DNA of 64,000 nt from CAVTQZ01 sp963737015 (GTDB taxonomy: Bacteria; Actinomycetota; Acidimicrobiia; Acidimicrobiales; UBA8190), in the NCBI GenBank assembly GCA_963737015.1, contig CAVTQZ010000001.1:682001-746000 (forward strand), given 5' to 3'. Below are positions 37,001 through 46,599 of the stretch, one piece after another (positions within the stretch are counted from its first letter, which is position 1; each line of letters starts with the position of its first letter). The notes below the pieces were generated by a model. That model was given only the letters and a program-made list of their open reading frames with translations, was not told the origin of the DNA and did no database searches. Position numbers and translations under genes: made by a program.

Positions 37001-37537
37001 ATGTTGACCGACTCGGTGGTTGGTGCGAACGGGTCAGGACGGGCTCTGGTCCTGAATGCCACGTTCGAGCCGCTGGGTATCGTCTCAACGCGAAGGGCGC
37101 TTCTCTTGGTCCTTGCGACCAAGGCGGAGTTGGTCCATGCAACCGAGCGCTTGTTTCGCTCAGAACGCAGTGCGCTTCCCGAGCCGTCGATAGTGAGACT
37201 TGCCCGCTACGTGCGTGTGCCGCACGACCGGACGCTCGCGGTGAACAGACGGACGGTGTTCGCCCGCGACAGTCACCGCTGCCAGTACTGCGGTTCCACA
37301 GCCGAGAGCATTGATCACGTAGTACCGCGCAGTCGCGGAGGTCTTCACTCGTGGGACAACGTCGTTGCTGCCTGCCGTCCCTGCAACACTCGCAAGGAGG
37401 ACCGCCTGCCACACGAGGTCGGGCTCGTTCTACGTAATCAACCTGTGGCCCCCCGGAAGCGGGTTTGGTTACTGGCTGCAAGCGGGACGCCTGAGGAATG
37501 GGTTCCTTACCTCGGTGAACAGTCGTTGACCGCCTGA
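37001..37537 (+). CDS. HNH endonuclease domain protein
   Basis: A 178-residue protein whose C-terminal half is a clear HNH/zinc fold: CQYCGSTAESIDHVVPRSRGGLHSWDNVVAACRPCNTRKEDR, with two CxxC pairs, the DH pair and the central Asn. The N-terminal part (ALVLNATFEPLGIVSTRRALLLVL) is typical of the stand-alone actinobacterial HNH family found near housekeeping genes. Its biological role is not known, and no mobile-element context is seen. ATG start, no overlap. Confidence 0.87.
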   Translation: MLTDSVVGANGSGRALVLNATFEPLGIVSTRRALLLVLATKAELVHATERLFRSERSALPEPSIVRLARYVRVPHDRTLAVNRRTVFARDSHRCQYCGSTAESIDHVVPRSRGGLHSWDNVVAACRPCNTRKEDRLPHEVGLVLRNQPVAPRKRVWLLAASGTPEEWVPYLGEQSLTA

Positions 37538-37538
37538 G

Positions 37539-38258
37539 GTGGCCGAAGCTCGGCGCTGGTCGGTCGAGCACAGGGTGGCCGGCGCCCGAGATCTGTGCGG
37601 CGAGTGGCCCGCGCCGGAGAACCGCACGTCGCGTGCGGCCGCGTTCTGCCGGGTGAGCGGCGCGGCGCTCGTCCTCGGTAGCGCTCAGCCTCTCGAGACG
37701 ATTGCTCTCGATGCTGCTGAGAGGGCGGGAATCGAGGTCGTCCGTCGTCGCGCGGGGGGAGGAGCTGTGCTCATTTCTCCGGACGCGCAGGTCTGGGTCG
37801 ACGTGTGGCTGCCGAAGACAGACCCTTTGTGGGAAGACGATGTCGTCCGCTCGGCCGGCTGGCTCGGCGAGACGTGGAGTGATGCGCTACGCGCCCTTGG
37901 CGCCGCACCTCTCGATGTCCATCTCGGTAGGTCACTGGAGGGTCCGTGGGCGAGCGTCGTGTGCTTCGGCGGTGTGGGCCCGGGGGAGGTCATGGTGAGG
38001 GGAGCGAAGTTGGTCGGCCTGGCCCAGCGTCGCACGCGTGAAGGAGCGCGCTTTCTCACCGTGGCTCACCTGTCGTTCGAGGCCGCCGCCATCGTCGGGT
38101 TGCTCGCGCTGAACGACACCGAGAGAGACGCCGCTGTCTTGGAGATCGGCATGCGGAGCGCCGGGTTGGCCGAAGTGCTCCCGGAGCTCGCTTCGTCGCA
38201 TGACGGGCGGTCGCTCATGGCGTCGATCGAGCATGCGATCACAGAGGCACTGCCCTGA
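37539..38258 (+). CDS. Lipoate-protein ligase A family protein
   Basis: A 239-residue BPL/LplA/LipB-fold protein. The ligand loop is seen as VVRRRAGGGAVLISPDAQVWVDVWLP and the conserved Lys lies in VRGAKLVGLAQRR. The separate accessory C-terminal domain of classical LplA is absent or short. It may transfer or scavenge lipoate or octanoate. The GTG start is 1 nt after the HNH stop, so the two are coupled. Confidence 0.8.
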   Translation: MAEARRWSVEHRVAGARDLCGEWPAPENRTSRAAAFCRVSGAALVLGSAQPLETIALDAAERAGIEVVRRRAGGGAVLISPDAQVWVDVWLPKTDPLWEDDVVRSAGWLGETWSDALRALGAAPLDVHLGRSLEGPWASVVCFGGVGPGEVMVRGAKLVGLAQRRTREGARFLTVAHLSFEAAAIVGLLALNDTERDAAVLEIGMRSAGLAEVLPELASSHDGRSLMASIEHAITEALP

Positions 38259-38265
38259 CGGGCCG

Positions 38266-38697
38266 TCAGGTCCCGACGGCGAACGAACCCAGAAGTACCA
38301 CGAGGACGGTCAAGGTTATGAGCACGAATGTCCGGTCGCGCTCATGGACGAAAGCGACGACGCTCACGCCGACGCGCAATACAGGTGTGGCGATCAACAG
38401 GAGAAGCCCGAGCATGGCGATCGCAGGCCCATACCCGTGGCCCAGTCCCTGTGCCACGGCGGCGACACTGTGCGGGATGCGGAGTCCCGAAAGATGCAGC
38501 GACCCGTGCCGCAGCTGAGCAAGGGATCGCCGAGCCGCACGTTCAGTGGAAGGTTCCAGGAGCGTGACGGCAGCGCCGACGACCATCACGGCTGAGCTGA
38601 TTCCGACCCCTAGCCGAAGCACCGTGGCGACGACCACTTCGAGTCGTGACAGGTCTCTGTCTGGGTGCGGCGGGACCTCGGGGGGTGGGGTGCTCAT
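38266..38697 (-). CDS. DUF1634 membrane protein
   Basis: A 143-residue protein with three predicted transmembrane helices (VVVATVLRLGVGISSAVMVVGA, AIAMLGLLLLIATPVLRVGV, TFVLITLTVLVVLLGSFAV). This arrangement fits DUF1634, which is typically encoded beside TauE/SafE transporters, as here; its 5' end overlaps the TauE stop by 4 bp. It probably works with or modulates that transporter. Confidence 0.82.
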   Translation of the reverse strand: MSTPPPEVPPHPDRDLSRLEVVVATVLRLGVGISSAVMVVGAAVTLLEPSTERAARRSLAQLRHGSLHLSGLRIPHSVAAVAQGLGHGYGPAIAMLGLLLLIATPVLRVGVSVVAFVHERDRTFVLITLTVLVVLLGSFAVGT

Positions 38698-39530
38698 GTC
38701 ACTCCGGTGACCAGCATGTCGATGGCGACGGCCAGCACCGCTGTTGCGAAGAGGATGCGGAGCCGGCGAGGTCGGATGCCGGCAAGTAGGCGGGCGCCCC
38801 CGAGCGCACCCACTAGAACTCCGAGTGCCACCGGGGCCGATATCAAGGGGTCCACGTCGCCTCGCTCGAAGTAGACCCCCGCGGAAGCGGCTGCGGTCAC
38901 TCCGATCATGAAGTTGCTCGTTGCGGTGGAGACCTTGATGGGAAGACCCATGACGAGATCCATCGCCGGGACTTTCAAGGTCCCCGAGCCGATCCCGAGT
39001 AAGCCGCTTATCACTCCGGCGACGTACATGAGAGCGAACCCGACTTTCGAGCGCGCAACTCTGTAGTCGACGACCCGCCTGCGCGCGGCGTCGGGATAGG
39101 AGCCGTGCAACGCCAGGCGGTCGGCCAGTGCGTCGCGCGGCTGTGCAGCGCGATGCTCGATGCTCTTACGGCTGGCGACCGCAAACGCCGACTGTCCCAG
39201 CGCGACGGCAAATATCACGTAAAGGACGCGAGAAACGAGGACAGAGGCGAGAAACGCCCCAGTTACCGCGCCGGTGCTCGTCGCGATCTCGAGGAACATC
39301 CCGAGCCTCAGGTTCGCCAAATGGTCGCGGACGTACGCAGCTGCCGCGCCGCTCGACGTGGCGATCACGGCGACGATCGAGGCCCCGATCGCCAGGCGGA
39401 TGTTCACGCCGAAGAACAAGGTGAGGGCTGGGACGACTATGAAGCCACCCCCCAGTCCCAAAAGAGCACCGAGGCCGCCGGCGAGGATCCCGACGCCGAA
39501 GAGCACCGAGGTGAGCTCGCCGGGGCTCAC
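38694..39530 (-). CDS. TauE/SafE family anion exporter
   Basis: A 278-residue permease with about eight transmembrane helices. The two internal family repeats are visible as GGLGALLGLGGGFIVVPAL and GVISGLLGIGSGTLKVPAMDLVMG. The family exports sulfite, sulfoacetate and other organosulfur anions; the substrate here is not determinable. The GTG start faces mraZ across a 226-bp divergent gap. Confidence 0.9.
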   Translation of the reverse strand: MSPGELTSVLFGVGILAGGLGALLGLGGGFIVVPALTLFFGVNIRLAIGASIVAVIATSSGAAAAYVRDHLANLRLGMFLEIATSTGAVTGAFLASVLVSRVLYVIFAVALGQSAFAVASRKSIEHRAAQPRDALADRLALHGSYPDAARRRVVDYRVARSKVGFALMYVAGVISGLLGIGSGTLKVPAMDLVMGLPIKVSTATSNFMIGVTAAASAGVYFERGDVDPLISAPVALGVLVGALGGARLLAGIRPRRLRILFATAVLAVAIDMLVTGVT

Positions 39531-39652
39531 CTCTCAGAGGTGCTTGCTCTCACGTTCCGAGACTACGGGCGCGGCGAGCGTGCCAAAAGGGACCTCCGTG
39601 TCCGAAGCGGGGGGGAGCGGGGCCACAAACGGGAAGGAAGTGGGGACCTTTG

Positions 39653-39710
39653 TTGACGTAGTGGTGACGTAGGGAATAAAGTGGAGGCAAGTGGAGTAAA
39701 GGGGAGCCCC
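39653..39710 (+). promoter_or_regulatory. mraZ (dcw) promoter with four MraZ-type 10-bp repeats
   Basis: TTGACG (39653-39658) is a good -35. From 39671 four head-to-tail 10-bp units follow: AGGGAATAAA, GTGGAGGCAA, GTGGAGTAAA, GGGGAGCCCC. The pattern (G/A)(T/G)GGA-N5 repeated at 10-bp steps matches the MraZ operator described in other bacteria (TGGGN-N5 repeats), and it overlaps the probable -10. MraZ would repress its own cluster here. The remaining 122 bp upstream toward TauE show no further signal. Confidence 0.78.
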
Positions 39711-39756
39711 GACCGATTCGAGTTAGCCGGGGGTAGAGCCGTGGGAGCTCGGGTCT

Positions 39757-40176
39757 TTGGCACGGTTTTTCGGGAGATACGAGCACGCCATCGACGACAA
39801 GGGCCGGGTCATCCTCCCCGTCAAGTTCCGTCCGGCGTTCGAGCACGGTGGATACCTGACTCAGCACCACGAGGGCTGCCTCGCGCTGTGGACGCCCGAG
39901 GAGTTCGACGCGGAGATGGGGGACATGCAAGAGCGGGCAGGGGTGGGCCGCAGGGAGCGCAACGAGGCGAGGGTGCGGGCGTCCTCGTCGTACGAGTTGG
40001 AGATCGACCGCCAAGGGCGGATGGTGATCCCCGCCAGGCTGCGAGCGTTCGCTGCGCTCGAATCCGATGTCCTCGTCCTCGGGGTGATCGATCGTGTCGA
40101 GCTTTGGAACCCGCAGAGTTGGGAGGAGAAGGTGGGACCGGACGAGCACCGGTTGACGGAAGGATCGGACAACTGA
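39757..40176 (+). CDS. mraZ: Transcriptional regulator MraZ
   Basis: MraZ is the DNA-binding regulator at the head of the dcw cluster. It has two SpoVT/AbrB-like halves, HAIDDKGRVILPVKFRPAFE and ELEIDRQGRMVIPARLRAFA. The 139-residue length is normal. The start is TTG 39757 with GTGGGAG upstream; the Met-Ala-Arg-Phe-Phe-Gly opening is typical. Four MraZ-type repeats precede it. Confidence 0.94.
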   Translation: MARFFGRYEHAIDDKGRVILPVKFRPAFEHGGYLTQHHEGCLALWTPEEFDAEMGDMQERAGVGRRERNEARVRASSSYELEIDRQGRMVIPARLRAFAALESDVLVLGVIDRVELWNPQSWEEKVGPDEHRLTEGSDN

Positions 40177-40343
40177 GGGCGGTCCTTGCATATAAGAACA
40201 GCCGTTCACAGAAGAGCAGAAGGTGTACCAGGAGCATGCGCAGCCCCTCGGCTGGTTCGGTGGAAGACTCCTCCTCCGCCCGCTTCCAACCGAGTCGCAG
40301 GAGAACCTCTCCCGACGGCATCCCGCCAGTCGAGGGGCTGCGG

Positions 40344-41285
40344 ATGAGCCAGGCCCACCTCCACGAGCCGGCGATGCTCGGCGAAGTAGTCGACCTTTTC
40401 GCTCCGGTGCCGCCAGGGCTCGTGGTGGACGCCACCGCGGGAAACGGCGGTCACGCCTCAGCGCTTTTGTCGAACCACCGCGGCCTTCGCTTGCTGTGCA
40501 TCGACCGGGATCGCGAGGCAGTGAAGATAACGGCAACGCGACTCGAAGAATTCGGCGATAGAGCGATCGTCCGGCACGCGACTTTCGACAACCTCGTCGA
40601 GCTGGCCGCGAACGAGGGTTATCCGTCGGGCACATTGAGTGGAGTTCTCTTCGATCTGGGGGTGAGCTCCCGGCAGCTGGACGTGGCGGCTCGTGGATTC
40701 TCGTATTGGCACGAGGCGCCCCTCGACATGCGGATGGACCCTTCGGACGGGCCTGCGGCCTCGGAGCTCGTGAACACGTGGGAAGAGGAACGACTGGCAA
40801 GCCTCTTCGCGCAGAACGGTGAGAGCCGCTTCGCGAGGAGGATCGCCCGCGCAGTGGTGGTGGCGAGACCGCTCACGACGACCACGCAATTGGCAGAGGT
40901 GGTCCGCAACGCCATCCCGGCGGCCGCACGGCGTCACGGCGGGCATCCGGCGCGGCGAGTGTTCCAGGCGCTTCGAATAGCGGTGAACGACGAGCTGGAG
41001 CTGTTGAAGGAGGCGTTGCCGAAATCCGTCGACGCTCTCGCGCCGAAAGGGCGATGCGTCGCGCTCGCCTATCACTCGGGTGAGGATCGCATCGTAAAGA
41101 CGACCTTCGCAGAGGCCGTCTCGGGTGGATGCAAATGCCCGCCGGCCTTGCCGTGCACTTGCGGAGCGCGGTCGAAGGGCCATCTCGTCTTTCGAGGTGC
41201 CCGTCGGCCGACACCGGTGGAGGTCGCCGGCAACCGGAGAGCCGAAAGCGCCAGGTTGCGTGCCTTCGAAAGGGACGCCGCCTGA
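40344..41285 (+). CDS. rsmH: 16S rRNA (cytosine-1402-N4)-methyltransferase RsmH
   Basis: RsmH methylates C1402 of 16S rRNA. The 313-residue protein shows HEPAMLGEVVDLFAP, the SAM motif VVDATAGNGGHASALL and GVLFDLGVSSRQLDVAARGFSY. Also visible are RRVFQALRIAVNDELE and ALAYHSGEDRIVK. ATG 40344 is the start closest to the conserved beginning. The 167-nt gap after mraZ contains CATATAAG (about 40190), a possible extra -10, but no gene. Its stop overlaps the ftsL start by one base (TGATG). Confidence 0.94.
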   Translation: MSQAHLHEPAMLGEVVDLFAPVPPGLVVDATAGNGGHASALLSNHRGLRLLCIDRDREAVKITATRLEEFGDRAIVRHATFDNLVELAANEGYPSGTLSGVLFDLGVSSRQLDVAARGFSYWHEAPLDMRMDPSDGPAASELVNTWEEERLASLFAQNGESRFARRIARAVVVARPLTTTTQLAEVVRNAIPAAARRHGGHPARRVFQALRIAVNDELELLKEALPKSVDALAPKGRCVALAYHSGEDRIVKTTFAEAVSGGCKCPPALPCTCGARSKGHLVFRGARRPTPVEVAGNRRAESARLRAFERDAA

Positions 41286-41803
41286 TGGCCGTTCCTGCCC
41301 GGCAGCTGAGGGCGCGTCAGAGCGCTGGTTCAGCCCGTCCGGCGCAGCGGCGTCCACCGGTCCGGGCGCTCGCGCCCCGACCTCGCAAGACGAGGCGTAG
41401 TGATCACCGCAAGCGCACCGTCGCCGTCCTGTGTGTGCTACTCACGATGGGAAGCCTGCTCGCAGTTACAGGCGCGCACGCTTACCTGACTCAAGGACAG
41501 GTCCGTCTCACGCGTCTTCAGAACCAGCTGAGCTCGCAACTCACGCGGCATCGCAATCTCGAGCTGCAGGTCGCAAACCTCGAACAGCCTTCCAGCGTTC
41601 TCTCCGAGGCGCAGAAACAGGGTCTGGTCGTACCAACGAACGTCAACGATCTTCCGCAGGCCAACCTGTCGGCTCCGACTTCGGGAACAGCGAGCGGTGG
41701 CCGCCCGCCGGTCGCCTCGACACCTGGGGCCAAGGTGTCGGCACGAAACAGCGCTACTTCGAGTGGCGGCTCGCAGTCCGCCTCCCGAAGCGGGGGTCGG
41801 TGA
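41285..41803 (+). CDS. ftsL: Cell division protein FtsL-like
   Basis: A 172-residue bitopic protein: basic cytoplasmic N-terminus, one transmembrane helix (about residues 46-66, TVAVLCVLLTMGSLLAVTGAHAYL), a leucine-zipper-like coiled coil (VRLTRLQNQLSSQLTRHRNLELQVANLE) and a Ser/Gly-rich tail. FtsL sequences are poorly conserved; the call rests on topology and the rsmH-ftsL-ftsI position. The end overlaps ftsI by 4 bp (GTGA). Confidence 0.85.
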   Translation: MAVPARQLRARQSAGSARPAQRRPPVRALAPRPRKTRRSDHRKRTVAVLCVLLTMGSLLAVTGAHAYLTQGQVRLTRLQNQLSSQLTRHRNLELQVANLEQPSSVLSEAQKQGLVVPTNVNDLPQANLSAPTSGTASGGRPPVASTPGAKVSARNSATSSGGSQSASRSGGR

Positions 41804-43864
41804 GCGCCGGGCCTCGGGGCCCGGACGTGCGAGACGGGCGCCTGCCTGGTCTCGCAGGGCCAGCTGCGCCGGGAGGCGGAATCGCCGCCAGAGCCAGAGG
41901 TTACGAACGTCGTGAGCTGGCGGCCGCACGCGAACGTCTGCGGCGGGCACGCAGGGAAAGACTCGAGCGAAGCGCAGCATATGCCTCGGATCTGCGCGCG
42001 CTTCGCGAAGTCAGAGACCTGCGCGACCTCGAAGAGCCTCGACGAGATCGGGACCTGCATTACCCGCCGGGCTGGGGTCGGGCGCGCAAGCAGGCGCCGG
42101 TGCCCTCCGGGCGGTCGAGACGAGCCAAGCGGGCTGGTGGCCTGTCGCGTAGGCGAGCAGCGATCATGCGCATCGTCTTGATGGTTGTGTTCCTCGCGCT
42201 CGCGATCAGGATCGTCGGCGTCCAGGTCTTCTCGAGCCAGCACTACGCCAAGATGGGATCAGCCGAAGTCGCGCAGAAGCTGAACCTTCCAGCGCAGCGC
42301 GGGGGCATCTTCGACCGTAACGGTGCGGTCCTCGCGATCTCCGTGCCGCGCACGACGGTGGTGGCCGACCCGTTCCTCGTCAAGCATCCCGCCACTGAGG
42401 CCCGGCAGCTCGCACCCGTCCTCCAGGTTCCCGAAGATCAGCTCCAGGCAGAGCTTTCTGAGCATTCGGGCTTCGTGTACCTGGCGCACAAGATCGACCA
42501 GACCGTCGCCGCCAAGGTCAGCAAGCTCGCCCTCGCAGGCATCAATCTCTTGCCGGACTCTCAGCGGTTAGATCCGTCGGGTCCGCTCGCCACTTCGGTC
42601 GTCGGCACAGTGGGCGCAAGTGGCCAGGGCCAAGGAGGCCTCGAATACCGAATTCAACGGGATGCTCAGTGGACGGGCGGGGACGGTCGAAGAGGAGGTT
42701 TCTCCCTCGGGGCTCGTGCTCCCCGGAAGCACCAGACAATTGTCGAGCGGGCGCGAAGGAACCGGCGTCGAGCTGACGCTCGATCAGCCTCTGCAGTACG
42801 CGACGGAGCAGTCCCTCGGCACTGCCATAAACAATTCACACGCCAAGAGCGGCATCGCGATCGTGATGAACACCCACACAGGCGAGATCCTGGCGATGGC
42901 CAACCTCGTGAAGGACCCGACCACCGGTCAAGTGGTGGAGGCGCCGCAGAACCTGGCACTCACCCAGGTATACGAGCCCGGCTCCGTCTTCAAGCTCGTG
43001 ACGTTCTCGGCCGCACTGTCCGACGACATCGTCTCTCCGAACACGGTGCTGACCGTGCCGAATTCCATCTCGATCGACGGGTGGACCTTCCACGACGCGG
43101 AGAACCATCCGACAGAGCGCCTGTCCGCTACGCAGATACTGGCTCAGTCCTCGAACGTCGGGACCATTGAGATAGCAGAGGGACTCGGAAAGGCGCGCCT
43201 GGCGGCTCAGGTCGCCGCCCTCGGTTTCGGGCAACCGACAGGTCTCGGATTCCCAGGCGAGTCGCAAGGCATCGTGAAGTCCGATCCATCTCAGTGGTCA
43301 GGATCGGACATGGGATCTACGCCGATCGGCCAGGACGACGCGGTGACCGCTCAACAGGTGCTCGACATGATCAACACGGTGGCGACAGGGGGGGTTTTCG
43401 TCCCACCCCGCCTTGTCAGAGCAACCGTCTCGAGTGACGGTTCTTTGGAAGTGACCCCGAGGATGGCGACACACCGCGCCTTATCGCCTCAGATTTCCAC
43501 ACAGCTCACGACCATGATGGAGCAGGTCGTTCAGGACGGGACCGCCGTGAGCGCCGGCGTCCCCGGTTACTCGGTCGCCGGAAAGACCGGAACGGCCCAG
43601 ATCCCCGACCCTGTGCACGGCGGCTACATTCCGGGCGCGTACATGGCCACTTTCGCCGGCTTCGTGCCCGCAGAGCACCCCGCGTTGAGCGCGGTCGTCG
43701 TTCTCGACCAACCACTACCGATCTTCGGCGGAGTGGTCGCCGCACCGGTCTTCTCCCAGGTCATGCAGTACGCCCTTCATCGCTACGGCGTCCCCACCTC
43801 GCCACAGGGCGGCACCACCGGCGGCAAGGCAGACCCCGTTCCGTTTCCCAGCGCCAAACCGTGA
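41800..43864 (+). CDS. ftsI: Septal transpeptidase FtsI (PBP3), frameshifted in this sequence
   Basis: FtsI cross-links septal peptidoglycan. A long basic, helix-prone cytoplasmic tail of about 120 residues precedes one transmembrane helix (IVLMVVFLALAIRIVGVQVF). The dimerisation domain (LNLPAQRGGIFDRNGAVLA) and transpeptidase domain follow. Catalytic motifs are SVFK (GSVFKLVTF), SSN (AQSSNVGT) and KTG (VAGKTGTAQ). The frame breaks at 42648-42649, where an extra C separates GGLEY from EFNGMLSGRAG; removing it restores the family GLExxFNxxLxG motif. The GTG start overlaps the ftsL stop. It ends 107 nt before murE, with no gene between. Confidence 0.93.
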
Positions 43865-43971
43865 GGCAACGCCGGTGAACGCGGCCCCGATCGCGAGGCG
43901 CCTGCCCGATACGATCTGCCCGCCCGGGAACCCCACGGAAGGGCCGTGATCCGCCCGGCGGGACCCCGACT

Positions 43972-45408
43972 GTGCGAATGGACCGCTTGCTCGAAGACGT
44001 CGAGGCCGTGTCGACTCGCGGCCTTCTCAGTGCCGTCGATGTGACATCGGTCGGGTACGACAGCAGGAGGACGACTCCGGGAGCCCTCTTCTGCTGCGTC
44101 CCGGGAGAACACAGCGACGGACACGACTTCGCACATGAGGCTGTACGGAGGGGCGCGGTCGGTCTTCTCGGCGAGCGCGAGCTGAACTTGAACGTGCCCG
44201 AGGTCCTGGTGCCGGTGGGGACCGTGCGCCACGCAATGGCGATGACCGCCGCCAATTTCTACGGCCGTCCCGCGCGCTCGCTCGTGACCATCGGGGTCAC
44301 CGGCACGAATGGAAAGACCACCGTCACTCACCTCGTCGCATCGATACTCGAAGCCAATGCGATGCGAACGACCGTGATCGGTACCCTCGGAGGCCCGCGT
44401 ACGACGCCTGAGTCTCCCGATCTCCAGAGACTCCTCGCGCAAGCGCGCCACGGAGGCCGAAAAGCAGCGGCACTCGAGGTTTCGTCACATGCTCTTACGC
44501 AGCAGCGCGTCGACGGGATCCGCTTCTCGGCGGCTGTCTTCACCAATCTCGGCCACGATCACCTGGACCACCACGGGTCCATGGAGAACTACTTCCGAGC
44601 GAAGGCATCGTTGTTCTCACCCGATCGTGCCGAGCTCGGTATCGTGCGCTCGGACGATCCGTGGGGCGAACGTCTCATCGCTCAGGCGGAGATCCCCGTC
44701 ATCGGGTACTCCTTTGACGACGCGACCGATATCGAGTCCAATGCCGTCGGGACGCGCTTCACCTGGCGGAATCGCCGCGTATCGATCCGGCTCGCCGGCG
44801 ACTTCCAGGTGGCGAACGCGCTCGCGGCGGCGACCACAGCCGAAGCACTCGGGGTCAGTGACGATGTCGTCGTGAAGGGTCTCGAGAGCGCGCAGCCCGT
44901 GGTCGGCCGCTTCGAGGTCGTCGGCACACCATTGCCCTTTGCGGTCATCGTCGACTACGCGCACACCCCTGAGGGTCTCGAGGTCTCGCTCCGAAGCGCG
45001 AGGCGTATGTCGCCGGGCCACCGCGTGATCGTGGTATTCGGCGCCGGCGGTGAACGCGACCACGAAAAGCGACCGGCGATGGGAGAGGCAGCGGCGCGCC
45101 ACGCAGATGTCGTCGTCGTCACCTCCGACAACCCCCGGGGGGAGGACCCGCTCGAGATAATCGGCGAGGTCCTCAACGGTGTGCCTGGTTCGGCTGAGGC
45201 CCTGACGGAGCCAGACCGCCGGCGTGCGATCGAAATGGCGTTGACGACGGCGTTGCCCGGAGACGTGGTCGTCGTCGCCGGTAAAGGCCACGAGTCGGAG
45301 ATCGAGGTCCGCGGCGAGCGCCTGGCCTTCGACGACCGCGACGAAATCCGCGCGGCCGCGAGCCAGATCGCCTCGAGACGATCTGCCGCTAAGGGAAGCG
45401 CGCAGTGA
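43972..45408 (+). CDS. murE: UDP-MurNAc-tripeptide synthetase MurE
   Basis: MurE adds the third stem-peptide residue. The 478-residue Mur ligase has the P-loop GVTGTNGKTTVTHL, LEVSSHALTQQRVDGI and VDYAHTPEGLE. The specificity motif is VTSDNPRGEDP; DNPR is characteristic of meso-DAP-adding enzymes, matching the dap genes in the window. GTG 43972 or ATG 43978 may start it. Its end overlaps mraY (GTGA), the place where murF usually lies. Confidence 0.95.
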   Translation: MRMDRLLEDVEAVSTRGLLSAVDVTSVGYDSRRTTPGALFCCVPGEHSDGHDFAHEAVRRGAVGLLGERELNLNVPEVLVPVGTVRHAMAMTAANFYGRPARSLVTIGVTGTNGKTTVTHLVASILEANAMRTTVIGTLGGPRTTPESPDLQRLLAQARHGGRKAAALEVSSHALTQQRVDGIRFSAAVFTNLGHDHLDHHGSMENYFRAKASLFSPDRAELGIVRSDDPWGERLIAQAEIPVIGYSFDDATDIESNAVGTRFTWRNRRVSIRLAGDFQVANALAAATTAEALGVSDDVVVKGLESAQPVVGRFEVVGTPLPFAVIVDYAHTPEGLEVSLRSARRMSPGHRVIVVFGAGGERDHEKRPAMGEAAARHADVVVVTSDNPRGEDPLEIIGEVLNGVPGSAEALTEPDRRRAIEMALTTALPGDVVVVAGKGHESEIEVRGERLAFDDRDEIRAAASQIASRRSAAKGSAQ

Positions 45409-46436
45409 TCAGCCTGATGGCATCTGGGGGGATCGCACTGTGGATCGCCGGTCTCGGAACGCCGCTGCTGATCCGTTGGCTCAGCCGCAGGCGTCTCGGT
45501 CAACAAATTCGCGACGACGGACCCTTCATGCACCTTGTGAAAGCGGGTACCCCGACGATGGGGGGAGTGGCGATGGTGGCGGGTGCGGTCACGGGTTACC
45601 TGGTCGCCCACGCCGGCACCCATGTGGCGTTTTCGAGAGCCGGGATACTCATCGTGCTCGTGACGGTCTGTGCAGGGGCGATCGGACTGCTCGACGACTG
45701 GATCAAGGTCAGGCACCGCCGGAGCCTCGGCCTCACCAAGCGCGGGAAGTTCATTGCGCTCGTCGTGATGGCCGTTGGCTTCGCGGTCGCCGCTGAGCGT
45801 TGGGCCGGCGTCAACACGCACCTTTCCTTCACGCGCTCGAATTCCCTGGGTATCAACCTCGGGAGCGTGGGCTGGGTGTTCTGGGCCGTGTTCGTGATCG
45901 TGGGAACGGCGAACGCTGTCAACCTGACCGACGGCCTGGACGGCTTGGCTTCGGGTTCTGCAACCTTCTGCTTCGCGATCCTGGCGATCATCGGGTACTG
46001 GGAGTTCCGCCACCTCTCCCTTTACCATGTCTCGTCTGCGCTCGATCTCGCTCTGGCGTCGGTCGGCGCTGCGGGCGCGTGCCTCGGTTTCCTGTGGTGG
46101 AACGCCGCCCCAGCGCGCATCTTCATGGGAGACACCGGATCGCTTGCAATAGGGTCGGCTCTGGCGGCACTTTGTCTGCAGATGAACCTCCAACTGCTCC
46201 TGCCCATCATCGGCGGGCTCTTCGTGATCGTCACCTTCTCCGTCGTGATCCAGGTGATCAGTTACCGCGTCTTCCATCGACGCGTGTTCCTCATGGCGCC
46301 CCTGCATCATCACTTCGAGCTACTCGGATGGCCCGAGACCACTGTGATCGTACGCTTCTGGATTATGGCCGGTCTGTTCGCGGCGCTCGGTCTGGGAATC
46401 TTCTACGCGGACTTCCTCTCGGCGACGACCCACTGA
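45405..46436 (+). CDS. mraY: Phospho-MurNAc-pentapeptide transferase MraY
   Basis: MraY makes lipid I at the membrane. The 343-residue protein has about ten transmembrane segments and the conserved motifs AGTPTMGGVAMV, GLLDDWIKVRHRRSLGL, VNLTDGLDGLASGS, ARIFMGDTGSLAIG and LMAPLHHHFELLGWPE. It starts at GTG overlapping murE. The following 157-nt stretch (46437-46593) holds no gene, where murD would be expected. Confidence 0.96.
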   Translation: MISLMASGGIALWIAGLGTPLLIRWLSRRRLGQQIRDDGPFMHLVKAGTPTMGGVAMVAGAVTGYLVAHAGTHVAFSRAGILIVLVTVCAGAIGLLDDWIKVRHRRSLGLTKRGKFIALVVMAVGFAVAAERWAGVNTHLSFTRSNSLGINLGSVGWVFWAVFVIVGTANAVNLTDGLDGLASGSATFCFAILAIIGYWEFRHLSLYHVSSALDLALASVGAAGACLGFLWWNAAPARIFMGDTGSLAIGSALAALCLQMNLQLLLPIIGGLFVIVTFSVVIQVISYRVFHRRVFLMAPLHHHFELLGWPETTVIVRFWIMAGLFAALGLGIFYADFLSATTH

Positions 46437-46599
46437 CCCTGATGCCGATCCGCGTTCGTGCTCGTTCGAGGGCGGCCGAGAGTCGTCCGGTCCCCCATTG
46501 TGAAGCGTCGATGCGAGAGGCTTGTGCAATGCGAGGCATGCAGCGCGCAGCCGGTCGGACACGAGAGCCCACCGTTCGTCCCGGGGTGTGCACGTGAGC

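Noticed and set aside
44955..46313. Minus-strand frame of 452 codons opposite murE and mraY
   Set aside because: Both plus-strand genes are intact with all motifs; the antisense product is low-complexity with no recognisable domain.
46437..46593. Remnant of murD between mraY and ftsW
   Set aside because: The 157 bp were read in all frames and show no Mur ligase P-loop or other recognisable fragment.
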